Below, piece after piece: positions 1 to 9,583 of a DNA stretch of 64,000 nucleotides (its first letter is position 1; every line of letters starts with the position of its first letter). Below the pieces are notes generated by a model. It did not search any database. It had not been told where the DNA came from and saw only the letters and a list, made by a program, of their open reading frames with translations. The translations under genes were made by a program, and so were the position numbers. The stretch lies in assembly GCA_900757795.1 (NCBI GenBank), contig CAAEPE010000050.1, positions 30,908-94,907 of the forward strand, in the 5' to 3' direction. This stretch comes from an uncultured Phascolarctobacterium sp. GTDB lineage: Bacteria; Bacillota; Negativicutes; Acidaminococcales; Acidaminococcaceae.

Positions 1-3000
1 GCTTATAAAGCCGGTGAATATGTAGAAAGCATTCCTGATACCAAACATGGTAACGGCTCAATTAAAATTACCGCAACCGCCAATGAGGCTAAGGGAACGC
101 AAGGAACAGTTAAGGCTATGCTCGGCTCTCTTGACAAGGGTTATTTAGAATCCTTTGACGCCATGGAAATTACCGGCAGCGACATTTATATCGACAGCGA
201 TTTGCGTGTAGGCGGCGATTTGACACTGGATGCTGCAACAACTGTACTGGATATTTCTAACATCGGACAAGTTGATACTAAAGATTTTGGAGGAAATACT
301 GCTACTTCTGTACAACGTCTGCACAATTTCCTAAACAACTTTAGCCAAAAAGGCGGCAGCAATAAATTAATTCTCAAAAATAGTGCCGGAGGTACTACTG
401 ACGCCATCATTGCCGCAGATATGTGGGACGACACTAACAACGCTTATGATTTGGATAAGTATGATTTAAATAAAGATGATACCTTTAGTGCTGCAGTATA
501 TGCTTTGAATGTGCAAAAAGATGGAACAAAATTAGAACAACAAAATGATGTTCAGAAACTGGCGCACATTTGGGTAGAAAACGGCGAACAGCTGAAAGGT
601 ATTCAAGCTGCTAAAGATCAAGGAGCTTTGTCCAAAAACTTTGCTTTAAAAGACGATATTGATATGTTTGATATTAGTGGCTATACGTCTATAGGCACTG
701 ATACTGACAATGGTTTTGTAGGCAATTTTGACGGACGCGGCAACCGCATTATCGGCTTGGGCTCAAAAGAAAACATCCAAGGATATGGCATTTTCAAAAC
801 CATAGGAGCAGAAGGCTCTGTACAGGACGTTAAAATTTATAGCTCCCGTATTAGTGGTGATAAAGCAACTGACAGCACCGGTTTGTTGGCAGATGTTAAT
901 AACGGTACCATTAAAGATATTACTACCTTTGGTAATAGAGTTGAAGTAAAAGATGATATCGGCGGCGGTCTCGTAGGCACTAATAATGGCGTTATCAGCA
1001 ACGTTACTACTAGCGATATTGTCACCTCTGCAAATGGTGCAGCTCTTGGCGGTATTGTAGGTACTAATAATAACCAAGGTACTATAAAAAATGTAACGGC
1101 AAACAGCGATGTAGTTGGTCAAAATGCCGATGCTCTTGGCGGCGTCGTGGGCAAAAATGAGGGCGAGATTTCACACGCAGCTAGCACACACGGCGTTATT
1201 TCCGGCTTGTTTGGCAGTGCAGATTTGCAAGATATTAATGAATACGGCAGCTCGCAAAATATTGGCGGCGTAGTAGGCAGCAACAGCGGCAGTATAAACA
1301 GCGCGTATAATGACAGCTATATTAACGGCTGGGACACTATCGGCGGTGTTATTGGTACTAACAATAATGACGGTAAAGTGTATAATATTGTTAACGGCAG
1401 TGAAATGTACGGCGGCAGCAATATCGGCGGCATTGTAGGCAATAACAAAGGTACTATTGACAACGGCCGCAACAATGGCGCTATCGAGGCTGACGCTAAC
1501 CACGTTTTTGATAAACAAGGAACTGATAAGCAGCAATCTGCTTCCGGTGAAAATGTCGGCGGTCTGGCAGGCGTTAACAGCGGTAAAATGTCCAATCTTG
1601 TTAACGATATTCCTGCGGCTATCGAAGGCAAAACCAATGTCGGCGGCATTATCGGCTTGAACCAGGGATTCTTAAGCTCTGCGCAAAACCTGATGAATCA
1701 AGGCGAAATTCTTGGCGTAACTTTTGTTGGCGGTATCGTTGGCGAAAATCAAGGCGTAATCTATAATGTAGCAAATACTAACGATTATACTTTGGGATAT
1801 AATAATGATTATCAAAGTGCTGGAGAATTCTTCGGCGGTATCGTTGGCCATAATACCGGCACAGTTGGCGACGCAAAAAATAACGCTGCCATTATTGTAA
1901 ATGGTTCAAATGTAAATTATGTTGGCGGTATTATTGGTAAAAACGATGGGACTATTGCTCAAGCCGACGCAGAAGTAAAAGATGAGCAGGGTAATGTAGT
2001 TAAAGATTCTAAATATGCTGGCTACCTCATCAATAACGGCAAGGTAATGGCTGAAGATAGCGATTATGTAGGCGGTTTGATTGGCGAGAATAAAGGAACT
2101 ATCAGCAAAACCAACCTTATCAATTCTATTACCGGCGAAGTAAGCGGCAAGAGCAACGTCGGCGGCTTGATTGGTCGCAATACTGCTGAAGTTAAAGGCG
2201 GTCGTGATGACGGCGATAATTATTACGCATATCAAGTTTATAACAACGGTACAGTAACCGGCACTGATGCTAACGTTGGCGGTTTAGTTGGCAGCAACGA
2301 TGCAAATGGCGCTTTGAGTGCCGGCTATAATACAGGAGCAATTAGCGGCGGCAGAAATATCGGCGGCGTTGTTGGCAATAATGCCGGCATCGTTGACCAA
2401 GTGTTTACTACTACTGGCGATATTGCTGGCGCAAGCAATGGTACTATGAAAAATGCTTATTCCATAGAAAAAGGTGACCAAAAAGATAAATTTAATAATG
2501 ATATTGAAGATGACACAACAATTTGGGCAACCTATGGCGATAAGTATGGTACTCAAAAATTGCTTAAGGTTTTCCTGACGAAGCTTAACTTTGTACCGAA
2601 AGCCGGACAGGAAACTGCGTTGACCAATTTGGTTTATGATGCGCAAAATCATGAGATTATCGTTAAAGAAGAAGGTGGCAAGGTAAAAGTATTTAAGGAT
2701 GGTGTGGAGATTGGTTACTTTAAGCCAGCTTCCGGTGACCAAAACGCAGCGCACAGCTTGGCAGATTATCTGAACACTAACAAAAGTGGCTTGAGCAGCT
2801 TGCTTTCCGGTGCTTCCTTTAAAGATGCGGGTAAGCACCAAATCTTTAATACTCAACAAATTGACACAGAAGGCAATAACGGTAATCCCAACAATTTGGG
2901 CTTTGATGTTACGAATATTAAAGTTGATTATGACGGCAATCGTCCTACAGATCCTACCGACCCTGATGTTCCCAAACCTCCTAAACCAGGCGAACCGATA

Positions 3001-3486
3001 AATGAAGTAACGGTAGATAAGGCTGTGATTAACTTAACACTGAAAGATGTATATAGACTTTTCGGTGATGCAAATACCTTGTATAAGGATGCTAGCCTGA
3101 CTCCGGGCGGCGAATATAGTTATAGCTTTGACAAGAATTTCACAAAAGAAATGTTAGAAGAGCTGAAATATTTGCAGGTTATGCCTAATAGCGACGGTGC
3201 TGTCAACGGAAGCACCACTAATGCAGTTGGCGATTATGACTGGTCGTTATTTGCTGAGCTTACTGGAGGGTTGGCAGATAATTATCAATTTGATGCTAAC
3301 GGTAGTTCCTCTCACGAGTTTTTTGGCGTAGGTAAATCTCATGTAGTGGACATACCTGCTGATAAGCCTAAATTCGATGATTGGGAAGATAAATATTCCT
3401 GGTATTACGGCTGGGATAAAAAGCGCGAAGAACGCGAGCGCAAGGCCGAGGTGCATTTTGTAGACGGCGGCATGGAGCTTAATTAA
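1..3486 (+). CDS. GLUG-repeat surface adhesin, 3' part (truncated by window edge)
   Basis: The reading frame is already open at base 1, so this is the C-terminal part (about 1161 residues) of a larger protein. It carries some fifteen degenerate repeats of the form IGG(V/I)VGxNxGxI, the GLUG motif found in filamentous-haemagglutinin-like and other secreted beta-helix proteins. A Pro/Asp-rich linker (around bases 2940-3000) separates the repeats from a C-terminal region ending in a charged KKREERERKAE segment. No cell-wall sorting signal or autotransporter barrel is visible at the C-terminus. This fits a two-partner-secretion type exoprotein of a diderm Firmicute, but the N-terminal TPS domain lies outside the window. 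An adhesin role is inferred from the family only. A strong terminator follows the stop codon. Confidence 0.75.
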   Translation, partial: AYKAGEYVESIPDTKHGNGSIKITATANEAKGTQGTVKAMLGSLDKGYLESFDAMEITGSDIYIDSDLRVGGDLTLDAATTVLDISNIGQVDTKDFGGNTATSVQRLHNFLNNFSQKGGSNKLILKNSAGGTTDAIIAADMWDDTNNAYDLDKYDLNKDDTFSAAVYALNVQKDGTKLEQQNDVQKLAHIWVENGEQLKGIQAAKDQGALSKNFALKDDIDMFDISGYTSIGTDTDNGFVGNFDGRGNRIIGLGSKENIQGYGIFKTIGAEGSVQDVKIYSSRISGDKATDSTGLLADVNNGTIKDITTFGNRVEVKDDIGGGLVGTNNGVISNVTTSDIVTSANGAALGGIVGTNNNQGTIKNVTANSDVVGQNADALGGVVGKNEGEISHAASTHGVISGLFGSADLQDINEYGSSQNIGGVVGSNSGSINSAYNDSYINGWDTIGGVIGTNNNDGKVYNIVNGSEMYGGSNIGGIVGNNKGTIDNGRNNGAIEADANHVFDKQGTDKQQSASGENVGGLAGVNSGKMSNLVNDIPAAIEGKTNVGGIIGLNQGFLSSAQNLMNQGEILGVTFVGGIVGENQGVIYNVANTNDYTLGYNNDYQSAGEFFGGIVGHNTGTVGDAKNNAAIIVNGSNVNYVGGIIGKNDGTIAQADAEVKDEQGNVVKDSKYAGYLINNGKVMAEDSDYVGGLIGENKGTISKTNLINSITGEVSGKSNVGGLIGRNTAEVKGGRDDGDNYYAYQVYNNGTVTGTDANVGGLVGSNDANGALSAGYNTGAISGGRNIGGVVGNNAGIVDQVFTTTGDIAGASNGTMKNAYSIEKGDQKDKFNNDIEDDTTIWATYGDKYGTQKLLKVFLTKLNFVPKAGQETALTNLVYDAQNHEIIVKEEGGKVKVFKDGVEIGYFKPASGDQNAAHSLADYLNTNKSGLSSLLSGASFKDAGKHQIFNTQQIDTEGNNGNPNNLGFDVTNIKVDYDGNRPTDPTDPDVPKPPKPGEPINEVTVDKAVINLTLKDVYRLFGDANTLYKDASLTPGGEYSYSFDKNFTKEMLEELKYLQVMPNSDGAVNGSTTNAVGDYDWSLFAELTGGLADNYQFDANGSSSHEFFGVGKSHVVDIPADKPKFDDWEDKYSWYYGWDKKREERERKAEVHFVDGGMELN

Positions 3487-3546
3487 AATGCTGGGTAAAA
3501 GCCGGCTTAAAAATTTTCAAATGACGCACGCTTTTTAGCGTAAATC

Positions 3547-3586
3547 AAAAGGGACTGAATGCGCATTGTCATTCAGTCCCTTTTTT
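3547..3586 (+). terminator. Rho-independent terminator after the adhesin
   Basis: A perfect 15-bp stem (3547-3561 with 3570-3584) has an 8-nt loop and runs into a T-tract. It ends the adhesin transcript. Confidence 0.9.
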
Positions 3587-3592
3587 GCTGAT

Positions 3593-3621
3593 TTGACTTT
3601 AAAGTTTGTACTGATTATAAT
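3593..3621 (+). promoter_or_regulatory. Sigma-A promoter for rqcH
   Basis: TTGACT at 3593-3598 and TATAAT at 3616-3621 are separated by exactly 17 bp, about 50 bp upstream of the rqcH start. Confidence 0.8.
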
Positions 3622-3670
3622 TAAAACTATAATTAGCTTGACAGCAAGAAATTTGTGCAGGTGACCAGTT

Positions 3671-5407
3671 ATGAATCTTGAAGGCTTAACCTTAAAATTA
3701 GTTAACGATACATTAAATAAAGAATTATTAGGCAGCAAAATTTACCGCGTGTATATGCCTAATCCTCATGCGGTGCTGCTGCTGTTGCGCCGCACCGGCG
3801 ATACCGGTTCCTTACTGGCGGATATGAACGGCGGCAGTCCTGCGTTATATATTCCCGTCAGGCTGCCGGAAAATCCGGAAACTCCGCCGGGCTTCTGCAT
3901 GCTGCTGCGAAAGCATTTGGAAGAAGGACGTATTGCCAAAATTTATCAAAGCGGTTTAGACCGTATTATTACGCTGGAAATAGATATGCTGGGGCAGGCT
4001 GGCAAAATTATTACCAAAAAGCTTATTTTTGAGCTGACCGGCAAAAACAACAACGTTATTTTAGTGCAGGATAATATGATTATCGGCTGCCTGAAGCATG
4101 TAGGCGCAGCGCAAAGCAGTTATCGCTGCGTGCTGCCGGGCAGGGAATATATTGCCCCACCGCCACAAGCCGGGCTGAATATTTTAACAGAAAAGCCGGA
4201 AGCCATTGTGCAGGCGGCCAATAATCTGCCCGACGCCAATTTTGCCAAGGCTTTAGTCGCCGCAACTACAGGTATCGGCAAAGCCACCGCCGCAGAATTA
4301 TTGACGGCGGCAGATATCCTGCCGCAGACAGTGCGTTTGGAGCAAGGAGAAGCGCAGGCCTTAACCAAGGTGCTTGCTGATTTGCAGCAGCATTTGGCAG
4401 ATGCGAGTACAAAAGCGGTTTACGCGCTTATCAGCCGTACCAACCAAGTGAAAACTATTTTGCCGCTGCCGCCGCAGAATTTAGAGCAGGGTATGAGTGT
4501 GCGAGAGTTCGCCGACGTTAACAGCGCCATCAATTTTGCTGTGAGCCTTAAACCCATTCAGCTGCCGCAGCATGAACAGCTGCAAAAGCTGGTAACTGCC
4601 GAAAGCGCAAAGCTGACAAAAAAATTAACGGCGCTGCAGCAGGATTTACGGCACGCCGAGGACGCGGAAGCACAGCGAATGCTGGCGGATACGATTATGG
4701 CGAATATTTATCAGCTGCACAGGGGGCAGACCGATGCGGAGCTGATAAATATTTATGACGGCGAAAAGGTACATGTCAAGCTCAATCCAGTGTTGTCGCC
4801 AACAGAAAATGCACAGGCTTATTATAAGCGTTATAATAAATATAAACGCGCGCAGATTGAGGTGCGCCGGCAAATTGAAGCTGCGCAGGAAATGCTGGCT
4901 TATTTGGCAAGCTTAGACGTTTCGCTGCTGACGGCAACTACCAAAAACGAAATTGAAGAAATTCGCCAGGAAATGATTAACGTAGGCTTGATTAAGCTTA
5001 TTGGCAAAAAGAAAACGAAAGCAAGCCTGCAAAAATCCCGGCCTCTGCATATTAAAATAAATGCAGAGGTTGACTTGTATATCGGCAAAAATAATAAGCA
5101 GAACGATTATGTGACTTTTACTTTGGGCGGACCGCGGGATTTATGGTTTCACACCAAGAATATTCCCGGCTCCCACGTTATCATGAAAGGCCGGCCGCAG
5201 GAAAGTGACGTGCAGCTGGCAGTGCAGCTGGCGGCTTATTTCAGCAAGGCCGGAGCGGGCAGCAATGTACCTGTGGACTGCGTAGAGCGCCGTTATGTGA
5301 AAAAGCCTGCGGGAAGCAAGCCGGGCTTTGTAATTTTCACTAACCAGCGCACTTATTACACCACGCCGGATAAACAGCTTTTAGCAGCTTATTTACCTAA
5401 AGATTAA
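3671..5407 (+). CDS. rqcH: RqcH, NFACT-family ribosome quality control protein
   Basis: The 578-residue protein has the NFACT architecture: an N-terminal NFACT-N domain, a helical/coiled-coil middle (about 270-430) and a C-terminal NFACT-R domain with the signature DLWFHTKNIPGSHV. In B. subtilis, RqcH binds obstructed 50S subunits and recruits tRNA-Ala to add C-terminal alanine tails that mark stalled peptides for degradation. The Asp-Arg pair needed for tailing is present as D97-R98 (GLDRI), at the same positions as in B. subtilis. The ATG at 3671 follows GCAGGTG. Older annotations call this family fibronectin-binding protein. It has its own promoter and is followed 25 bp later by the YbaK-like gene. 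Confidence 0.93.
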   Translation: MNLEGLTLKLVNDTLNKELLGSKIYRVYMPNPHAVLLLLRRTGDTGSLLADMNGGSPALYIPVRLPENPETPPGFCMLLRKHLEEGRIAKIYQSGLDRIITLEIDMLGQAGKIITKKLIFELTGKNNNVILVQDNMIIGCLKHVGAAQSSYRCVLPGREYIAPPPQAGLNILTEKPEAIVQAANNLPDANFAKALVAATTGIGKATAAELLTAADILPQTVRLEQGEAQALTKVLADLQQHLADASTKAVYALISRTNQVKTILPLPPQNLEQGMSVREFADVNSAINFAVSLKPIQLPQHEQLQKLVTAESAKLTKKLTALQQDLRHAEDAEAQRMLADTIMANIYQLHRGQTDAELINIYDGEKVHVKLNPVLSPTENAQAYYKRYNKYKRAQIEVRRQIEAAQEMLAYLASLDVSLLTATTKNEIEEIRQEMINVGLIKLIGKKKTKASLQKSRPLHIKINAEVDLYIGKNNKQNDYVTFTLGGPRDLWFHTKNIPGSHVIMKGRPQESDVQLAVQLAAYFSKAGAGSNVPVDCVERRYVKKPAGSKPGFVIFTNQRTYYTTPDKQLLAAYLPKD

Positions 5408-5432
5408 ATAATTATGATGGAGGCAGTAAATT

Positions 5433-5915
5433 ATGTCTATTGAAAAGGTGCGCGCGTATCTGCGCCAATTTAATATGGAAGACCGTATTCTTGAATTTTC
5501 CGGCAGCAGTGCAACCGTAGAACTGGCGGCGCAGGCTGCAGGCTGCGAGCCTGCGCGCATTGCCAAAACTTTATCCTTTAAACTAAACGATAACAGCTGC
5601 GTGCTGATTGTGGCTGCCGGCGATGCTAAGGTGGATAACGCTAAGTATAAGCATTTTTTTGGCTGCAAGGCAAAAATGCTGAGCGCTGAGGAAGTTGAGC
5701 CTATGATTGGCCACGCTATCGGCGGTGTATGCTCCTTTGGTATTAACGAAGGCGTAAAGGTTTATTTGGATATTTCCTTAAAACGCTTTCAAACATTTTT
5801 TCCCGCCTGCGGCAGCTCCAACAGCGCCATTGAATTAACGCCGGAGGAATTGGAAAAATATTCTTCTAACTGCCAAGGCTGGGTAGATTTGTGCAAGGGC
5901 TGGCAGGAGGCCTAA
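5433..5915 (+). CDS. YbaK/EbsC-type aminoacyl-tRNA deacylase
   Basis: The 160-residue single-domain protein belongs to the YbaK/ProX-like editing family, which hydrolyses misacylated tRNAs such as Cys-tRNA-Pro in trans. The typical pattern is visible: a region around residue 45 reading KTLSFKL, followed by VLIVAAGDAKVDNAKYK, and the glycine-rich GHAIGGVCSFGI around residues 95-106. Its length matches free-standing family members. The start follows GATGGAGG at normal spacing. It lies 25 bp downstream of rqcH and may share its transcript. Substrate specificity cannot be told from the sequence. Confidence 0.85.
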   Translation: MSIEKVRAYLRQFNMEDRILEFSGSSATVELAAQAAGCEPARIAKTLSFKLNDNSCVLIVAAGDAKVDNAKYKHFFGCKAKMLSAEEVEPMIGHAIGGVCSFGINEGVKVYLDISLKRFQTFFPACGSSNSAIELTPEELEKYSSNCQGWVDLCKGWQEA

Positions 5916-5949
5916 AGACTAGAAAAATAACGCAAGACTAAGAAAAATG

Positions 5950-5978
5950 CTGAAATTAGGCGTAAAATATGGTATAAT
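5950..5978 (+). promoter_or_regulatory. Probable promoter of the yicC operon
   Basis: TATAAT lies at 5973-5978 with a weak -35 (CTGAAA, 5950-5955) 17 bp upstream. The leader to the yicC start is about 80 nt. Confidence 0.5.
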
Positions 5979-6062
5979 TATTTTTCAAGATAAGAACGAA
6001 GCTTGTTGCTTATCTCTTTAAATGTATAAAAATATACCAATCGGGGAGTTGGGAGGAAATTC

Positions 6063-6962
6063 ATGTTGAAAAGCATGACCGGTTTTGGCCGCGGTGAATA
6101 CGAAGACGCTGATTTTTCTATCACTGTGGAAATGAAAACCGTAAACCATCGTTATAATGAAGTGGCAATTCGTCTGCCGCGTTTTTTAAATCCTTTAGAG
6201 GACCGCATCCGCAAAACTATTTTAAAAACCGTCAGCCGCGGGCGCATTGACGTTTTTATTAACGCTGACTATACAACCAGCGATAATTGCTCGTTAAAGG
6301 TTGATAAAAATCTTGCCGCCGCTTATCATAAAGCATTGCAAGAAGTGGGCGAAGCTATCGGCGCCGAAGAAACCGGTATCAACACCGCTGCGGAAATTTT
6401 GTATTTGTCCCGCTGTCAGGATGTTATCAATATTAAAGAAGGCTTTTTTGATGTTGAAAGCGTTTGGCCGAAGGTGGAGCAGGCTGTACGTCAAGCTTTA
6501 CAGAACTTGGTTGCTATGCGCGAGACCGAGGGCGGCAATATTTACGGCGATTTTATTTACCGCGCCGATTTGATTGCCGCAAAGCTGGCTTTGATTGAAG
6601 AACGCTCTCCCATGGTGGTGGAAGAATATCAGGCTAAGCTGAGCGAGCGTCTGACTAATCTTTTGGCTGACCATAATATTACTGTAGAGCCGGAACGTTT
6701 GCTGCAGGAGGTAGCGATTTTTGCCGACCGCACCAGCATTACGGAAGAAATTGTGCGTTTGAAAAGCCATATTAAGCAATTTAAGCTGATTATTGCTTCC
6801 GACCAGCCGGTAGGCAGGAAATTGGACTTTTTGATTCAGGAATTTAACCGCGAAGCTAACACCATTGCTTCCAAAGCCAATGACTATACCTTGGCGCAGA
6901 TTGTGGTAGAAATTAAGGCGGAGATTGAAAAAATCCGCGAGCAGATACAAAATATTGAGTAG
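6063..6962 (+). CDS. yicC: YicC-family endoribonuclease
   Basis: The 299-residue protein starts with the family's hallmark MLKSMTGFGRGE and ends in the conserved DUF1732 region (RKLDFLIQEFNREANTIASKAND). YicC proteins are endoribonucleases that act on small RNAs and mRNAs in E. coli and B. subtilis. Length and both domains are complete. The ATG follows GGGAGG. It opens the widely conserved Firmicutes cluster yicC-remA-gmk-rpoZ-coaBC, with 15 bp to remA. Confidence 0.93.
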   Translation: MLKSMTGFGRGEYEDADFSITVEMKTVNHRYNEVAIRLPRFLNPLEDRIRKTILKTVSRGRIDVFINADYTTSDNCSLKVDKNLAAAYHKALQEVGEAIGAEETGINTAAEILYLSRCQDVINIKEGFFDVESVWPKVEQAVRQALQNLVAMRETEGGNIYGDFIYRADLIAAKLALIEERSPMVVEEYQAKLSERLTNLLADHNITVEPERLLQEVAIFADRTSITEEIVRLKSHIKQFKLIIASDQPVGRKLDFLIQEFNREANTIASKANDYTLAQIVVEIKAEIEKIREQIQNIE

Positions 6963-6977
6963 GAGGGGAACGGTAAC

Positions 6978-7238
6978 GTGGATATTAAGCTGATTAATAT
7001 TGGTTTCGGTAATGTTGTATCCGTAAATCGTATTATTGCCATTATCAGTCCCGAATCGGCGCCTATTAAGCGTATTATTCAGGAAGCGCGTGATAAAGGT
7101 ATGTTGATTGACGCTACCTATGGCCGCAGAACAAGAGCTGTTGTGGTAACAGACAGCGGACATATTCTGCTAAGCGCCGTACAGCCCGAAACGGTAGCCA
7201 ACCGTTTGACCATGAATGACGTGGAGGATGAGGAATAA
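6978..7238 (+). CDS. remA: RemA/DUF370-family DNA-binding regulator
   Basis: The 86-residue protein has the RemA pattern (INIGFGNVVSVNRIIAIISP, then a basic ATYGRRTRAVV). In B. subtilis RemA forms a ring and activates biofilm matrix and osmoprotection genes. The start is GTG at 6978, preceded by GAGGGG. Its position between yicC and gmk is the conserved Firmicutes one. Whether it controls surface polysaccharide genes here is inference. Confidence 0.9.
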   Translation: MDIKLINIGFGNVVSVNRIIAIISPESAPIKRIIQEARDKGMLIDATYGRRTRAVVVTDSGHILLSAVQPETVANRLTMNDVEDEE

Positions 7239-7239
7239 A

Positions 7240-7884
7240 ATGGAGAAGCAGGCAAAAAACGTAACTCCACAGGGATTGCTGCTGGTAGTTTCCGGTCCTT
7301 CAGGCGCAGGCAAGGGCACAATCTGCCAAATTTTGCGCGATAAGCTGCCGGATTTAGGTTACTCTATTTCTGTTACTACCCGTCAGCCACGCGTAGGCGA
7401 AGTGGACGGCAAAAGCTATTTCTTCAAAACAGTTTCGCAAGTCAAAGAAATGATTGCTCAGGGCGAACTGTTGGAATACGCAGAGGTTTACGGCAATTAT
7501 TACGGTACGCCGCGACAGTATGTTATGGAGCTTTTGCAAAGCGGTCATGACGTTTTATTGGAAATTGATATTCAGGGAGCGTTGCAGATTAAAAAGCGTT
7601 TTCCGGAGGGCGTGTTTGTTTTTATTGTGCCGCCTTCCCTGGACGAGCTTTCCGCCCGCATTTATAAACGCGGTACGGACAGCGAGGATGTGATAAAGCG
7701 CCGTATGGCGTCTGCTGCCAGCGAGCTGACCTATGCTGCCGAATATGATTATATTATTGTCAACGATATTGCGGAAAAGGCTGCCAATAAGGTTTTAACC
7801 ATTATGGAGGCTGAACGCTATCGGGTGGCAAGAACATATTTTATTGTTGATGAAATTTGTAAATGTAAAAGAGAAAAAGCATAA
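7240..7884 (+). CDS. gmk: Guanylate kinase
   Basis: The 214-residue enzyme phosphorylates GMP to GDP with ATP. The P-loop GPSGAGKG is at residues 19-26, followed by the GMP-binding TTRQPRVGEVDGKSYFF region and the lid GTDSEDVIKRR. The frame is open from an ATG at 7216 inside remA, but the ATG at 7240 has a properly spaced GAGGA and gives the usual family N-terminus, so I chose it. The gene begins directly after the remA stop and lies 13 bp before rpoZ. Confidence 0.96.
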   Translation: MEKQAKNVTPQGLLLVVSGPSGAGKGTICQILRDKLPDLGYSISVTTRQPRVGEVDGKSYFFKTVSQVKEMIAQGELLEYAEVYGNYYGTPRQYVMELLQSGHDVLLEIDIQGALQIKKRFPEGVFVFIVPPSLDELSARIYKRGTDSEDVIKRRMASAASELTYAAEYDYIIVNDIAEKAANKVLTIMEAERYRVARTYFIVDEICKCKREKA

Positions 7885-7897
7885 GGAGTGATGATAA

Positions 7898-8092
7898 ATG
7901 TCTATGGTAGACCCTTCTATTGATTATTTGGCTGAAAAGGTTGACAGCAAATATACTTTGGTTATTTTGGCTGCTAAAAGAGCGCGTGAACTGACAAAAC
8001 CGTCTGTAAATGCACCGGAAAAAGAAGTCAGCACCGCTTTAAAAGAAATTGCTAAAGATTCTATTACCTACGAGCGTACTAAAAACGTATAA
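7898..8092 (+). CDS. rpoZ: RNA polymerase omega subunit
   Basis: The 64-residue protein has the omega core (YTLVILAAKRARELTK) and the conserved Pro-Ser region after it. Omega helps assemble and stabilise the beta' subunit of RNA polymerase. It is preceded by AAGGAGTG and lies between gmk and coaBC as in most Firmicutes. Confidence 0.93.
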   Translation: MSMVDPSIDYLAEKVDSKYTLVILAAKRARELTKPSVNAPEKEVSTALKEIAKDSITYERTKNV

Positions 8093-8110
8093 CAGCAGGA
8101 GGAAAAAGCC

Positions 8111-9322
8111 TTGTTAAAGGGTAAAAAGATTGTTTTAGGTGTTACCGGCGGCATTGCCGTTTATAAAGCAGTGGACTTGGTAAGCCGTCTGCGTAAGCAG
8201 GGATGCGAAGTGCGCGTAGTCATGACGGAGCATGCCCAGCAGTTTGTAACACCGCTGACCTTTAAAGAAATAAGCGGCAACCGGGTAGCTGTGTCCATGT
8301 GGAGCGGCAATCAGGAATTTAATGTAGAGCATATTGCTCTGGCTAATTGGGCAGACGCTTTTGTGGTAGCTCCTGCTACCGCTAATATTATTGCCAAAAT
8401 GGCTTATGGCTTGGCAGATGATTTGTTAAGCACTACGCTTTTGGCAGCGCAGGCTCCCGTTATTGTCTGTCCGGCGATGAATACCGGTATGTATAAAAAT
8501 CCGGCAACTCAGGAAAATATCGCTAAGCTTGCAGGCCGCGGCATCAGCATAATGCCTCCCGCTGTGGGCAAATTAGCCTGCGGTACCAGCGGCGCCGGTC
8601 GTCTGCCGGAACCACAGGAAATTGTAGAATTTATCAGTGCGTTTTTTGCCAAGCGTGAAGGCGATTTGCGCGGCTTAAAGGTTTTGGTAACCGCGGCCGG
8701 TACGCGCGAGCCTATCGACCCCGTGCGTTTTGTGGGCAATCGTTCCAGCGGCAAAATGGGTTACGCAGTAGCGCAGATGGCTGCTGAACGCGGCGCAGAG
8801 GTTTTGCTGGTCAGTGGACCTTCTGCTTTGGCAGCGCCGGCTAATGTGCGCACAGTTAAGGTGGAAACTACCAACGAAATGCTGGAAGCCTGCGTGAATG
8901 CTTATGGCGAAATGGATATCGTTATCAAGGCGGCAGCTGTTGCCGATTATCGTCCCCATGATGTGGCAGACCAAAAAATCAAAAAGAAAACCGACGACGC
9001 TTTGACCGTGGTGATGGATAAAAATCCGGACATTCTTAAAATTCTTGGTTCCCAAAAAAAGCATCAGGTTTTGGTTGGATTTGCTGCTGAAACGCAGAAT
9101 TTGTTGGCAAACGCTCGCGATAAAGTAATCAAAAAGAATTTGGATATGATTGTTGCCAACGACGTTACGGCGGCAGGCGCAGGCTTTAACGCCGATACCA
9201 ATATCGTTAAATTTCTTTTTGCCAGCGGCGAGGTGCGTTCCTTAGAGCAGATGCCTAAGGCAGAGGTAGCTAACCGGATTTTAGACGAAGCCTTAAAAAT
9301 TCGTCGCCAAAGGCAGGCATAA
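8111..9322 (+). CDS. coaBC: Bifunctional phosphopantothenoylcysteine decarboxylase/synthetase
   Basis: The 403-residue fusion makes 4'-phosphopantetheine in coenzyme A synthesis. The N-terminal flavin-dependent CoaC half shows VTGGIAVYKA, the catalytic His in NVEHIALANWAD and the substrate-clamp Cys in LACGTSGAGR. The CoaB half starts around residue 190 (VLVTAAGTREPIDPVRF) and contains IKKKTDD with the nucleotide-binding lysine, and VANDV. The TTG start at 8111 follows AGGAGG at good spacing and gives the standard N-terminus. It is the last gene of the yicC operon. Confidence 0.95.
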   Translation: MLKGKKIVLGVTGGIAVYKAVDLVSRLRKQGCEVRVVMTEHAQQFVTPLTFKEISGNRVAVSMWSGNQEFNVEHIALANWADAFVVAPATANIIAKMAYGLADDLLSTTLLAAQAPVIVCPAMNTGMYKNPATQENIAKLAGRGISIMPPAVGKLACGTSGAGRLPEPQEIVEFISAFFAKREGDLRGLKVLVTAAGTREPIDPVRFVGNRSSGKMGYAVAQMAAERGAEVLLVSGPSALAAPANVRTVKVETTNEMLEACVNAYGEMDIVIKAAAVADYRPHDVADQKIKKKTDDALTVVMDKNPDILKILGSQKKHQVLVGFAAETQNLLANARDKVIKKNLDMIVANDVTAAGAGFNADTNIVKFLFASGEVRSLEQMPKAEVANRILDEALKIRRQRQA

Positions 9323-9407
9323 TAAACTGTTTTTCAAAAGAAAATTTCTCAATAAGTTCTAGCTTGTTCTAAAAATAAATTTATTATGTGAATTTATTGA
9401 AAAGGGC

Positions 9408-9436
9408 TTGCTATATTCGACAAGATAGATTATAAT
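9408..9436 (+). promoter_or_regulatory. Promoter of the metK riboswitch transcript
   Basis: TTGCTA (9408-9413), a 17-bp spacer and a perfect TATAAT (9431-9436) lie just before the SAM riboswitch. Confidence 0.75.
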
Positions 9437-9458
9437 AAGCAAGGTAAAAATCAAATTA

Positions 9459-9566
9459 CTCATCAAGAGCGGTGGAGGGAATGGCCCTGTGAAACCGCAG
9501 CAACCACTATGGAGTGACATCCGTAAACGGTGCTAAGTCCTACAGCACTTGAGCTGTGAGATGAGG
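9459..9566 (+). ncRNA. SAM-I riboswitch (S box)
   Basis: The conserved S-box elements are present in order: CTCATCAAGAGCGGTGGAGG, then GAAACCGCAGCAACC, then GTGCTAAGTCC, and a closing GATGAG that pairs with the first CTCATC to make P1. It senses S-adenosylmethionine and is followed by a terminator upstream of metK. When SAM is abundant, transcription should stop before metK. Confidence 0.95.
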
Positions 9567-9583
9567 ATGCTTTAAAGGTATTT

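Noticed and set aside
763..2859. Several minus-strand ORFs of 100-190 codons inside the adhesin
   Set aside because: They mirror the glycine-rich repeats in other frames and show only biased, repetitive composition.
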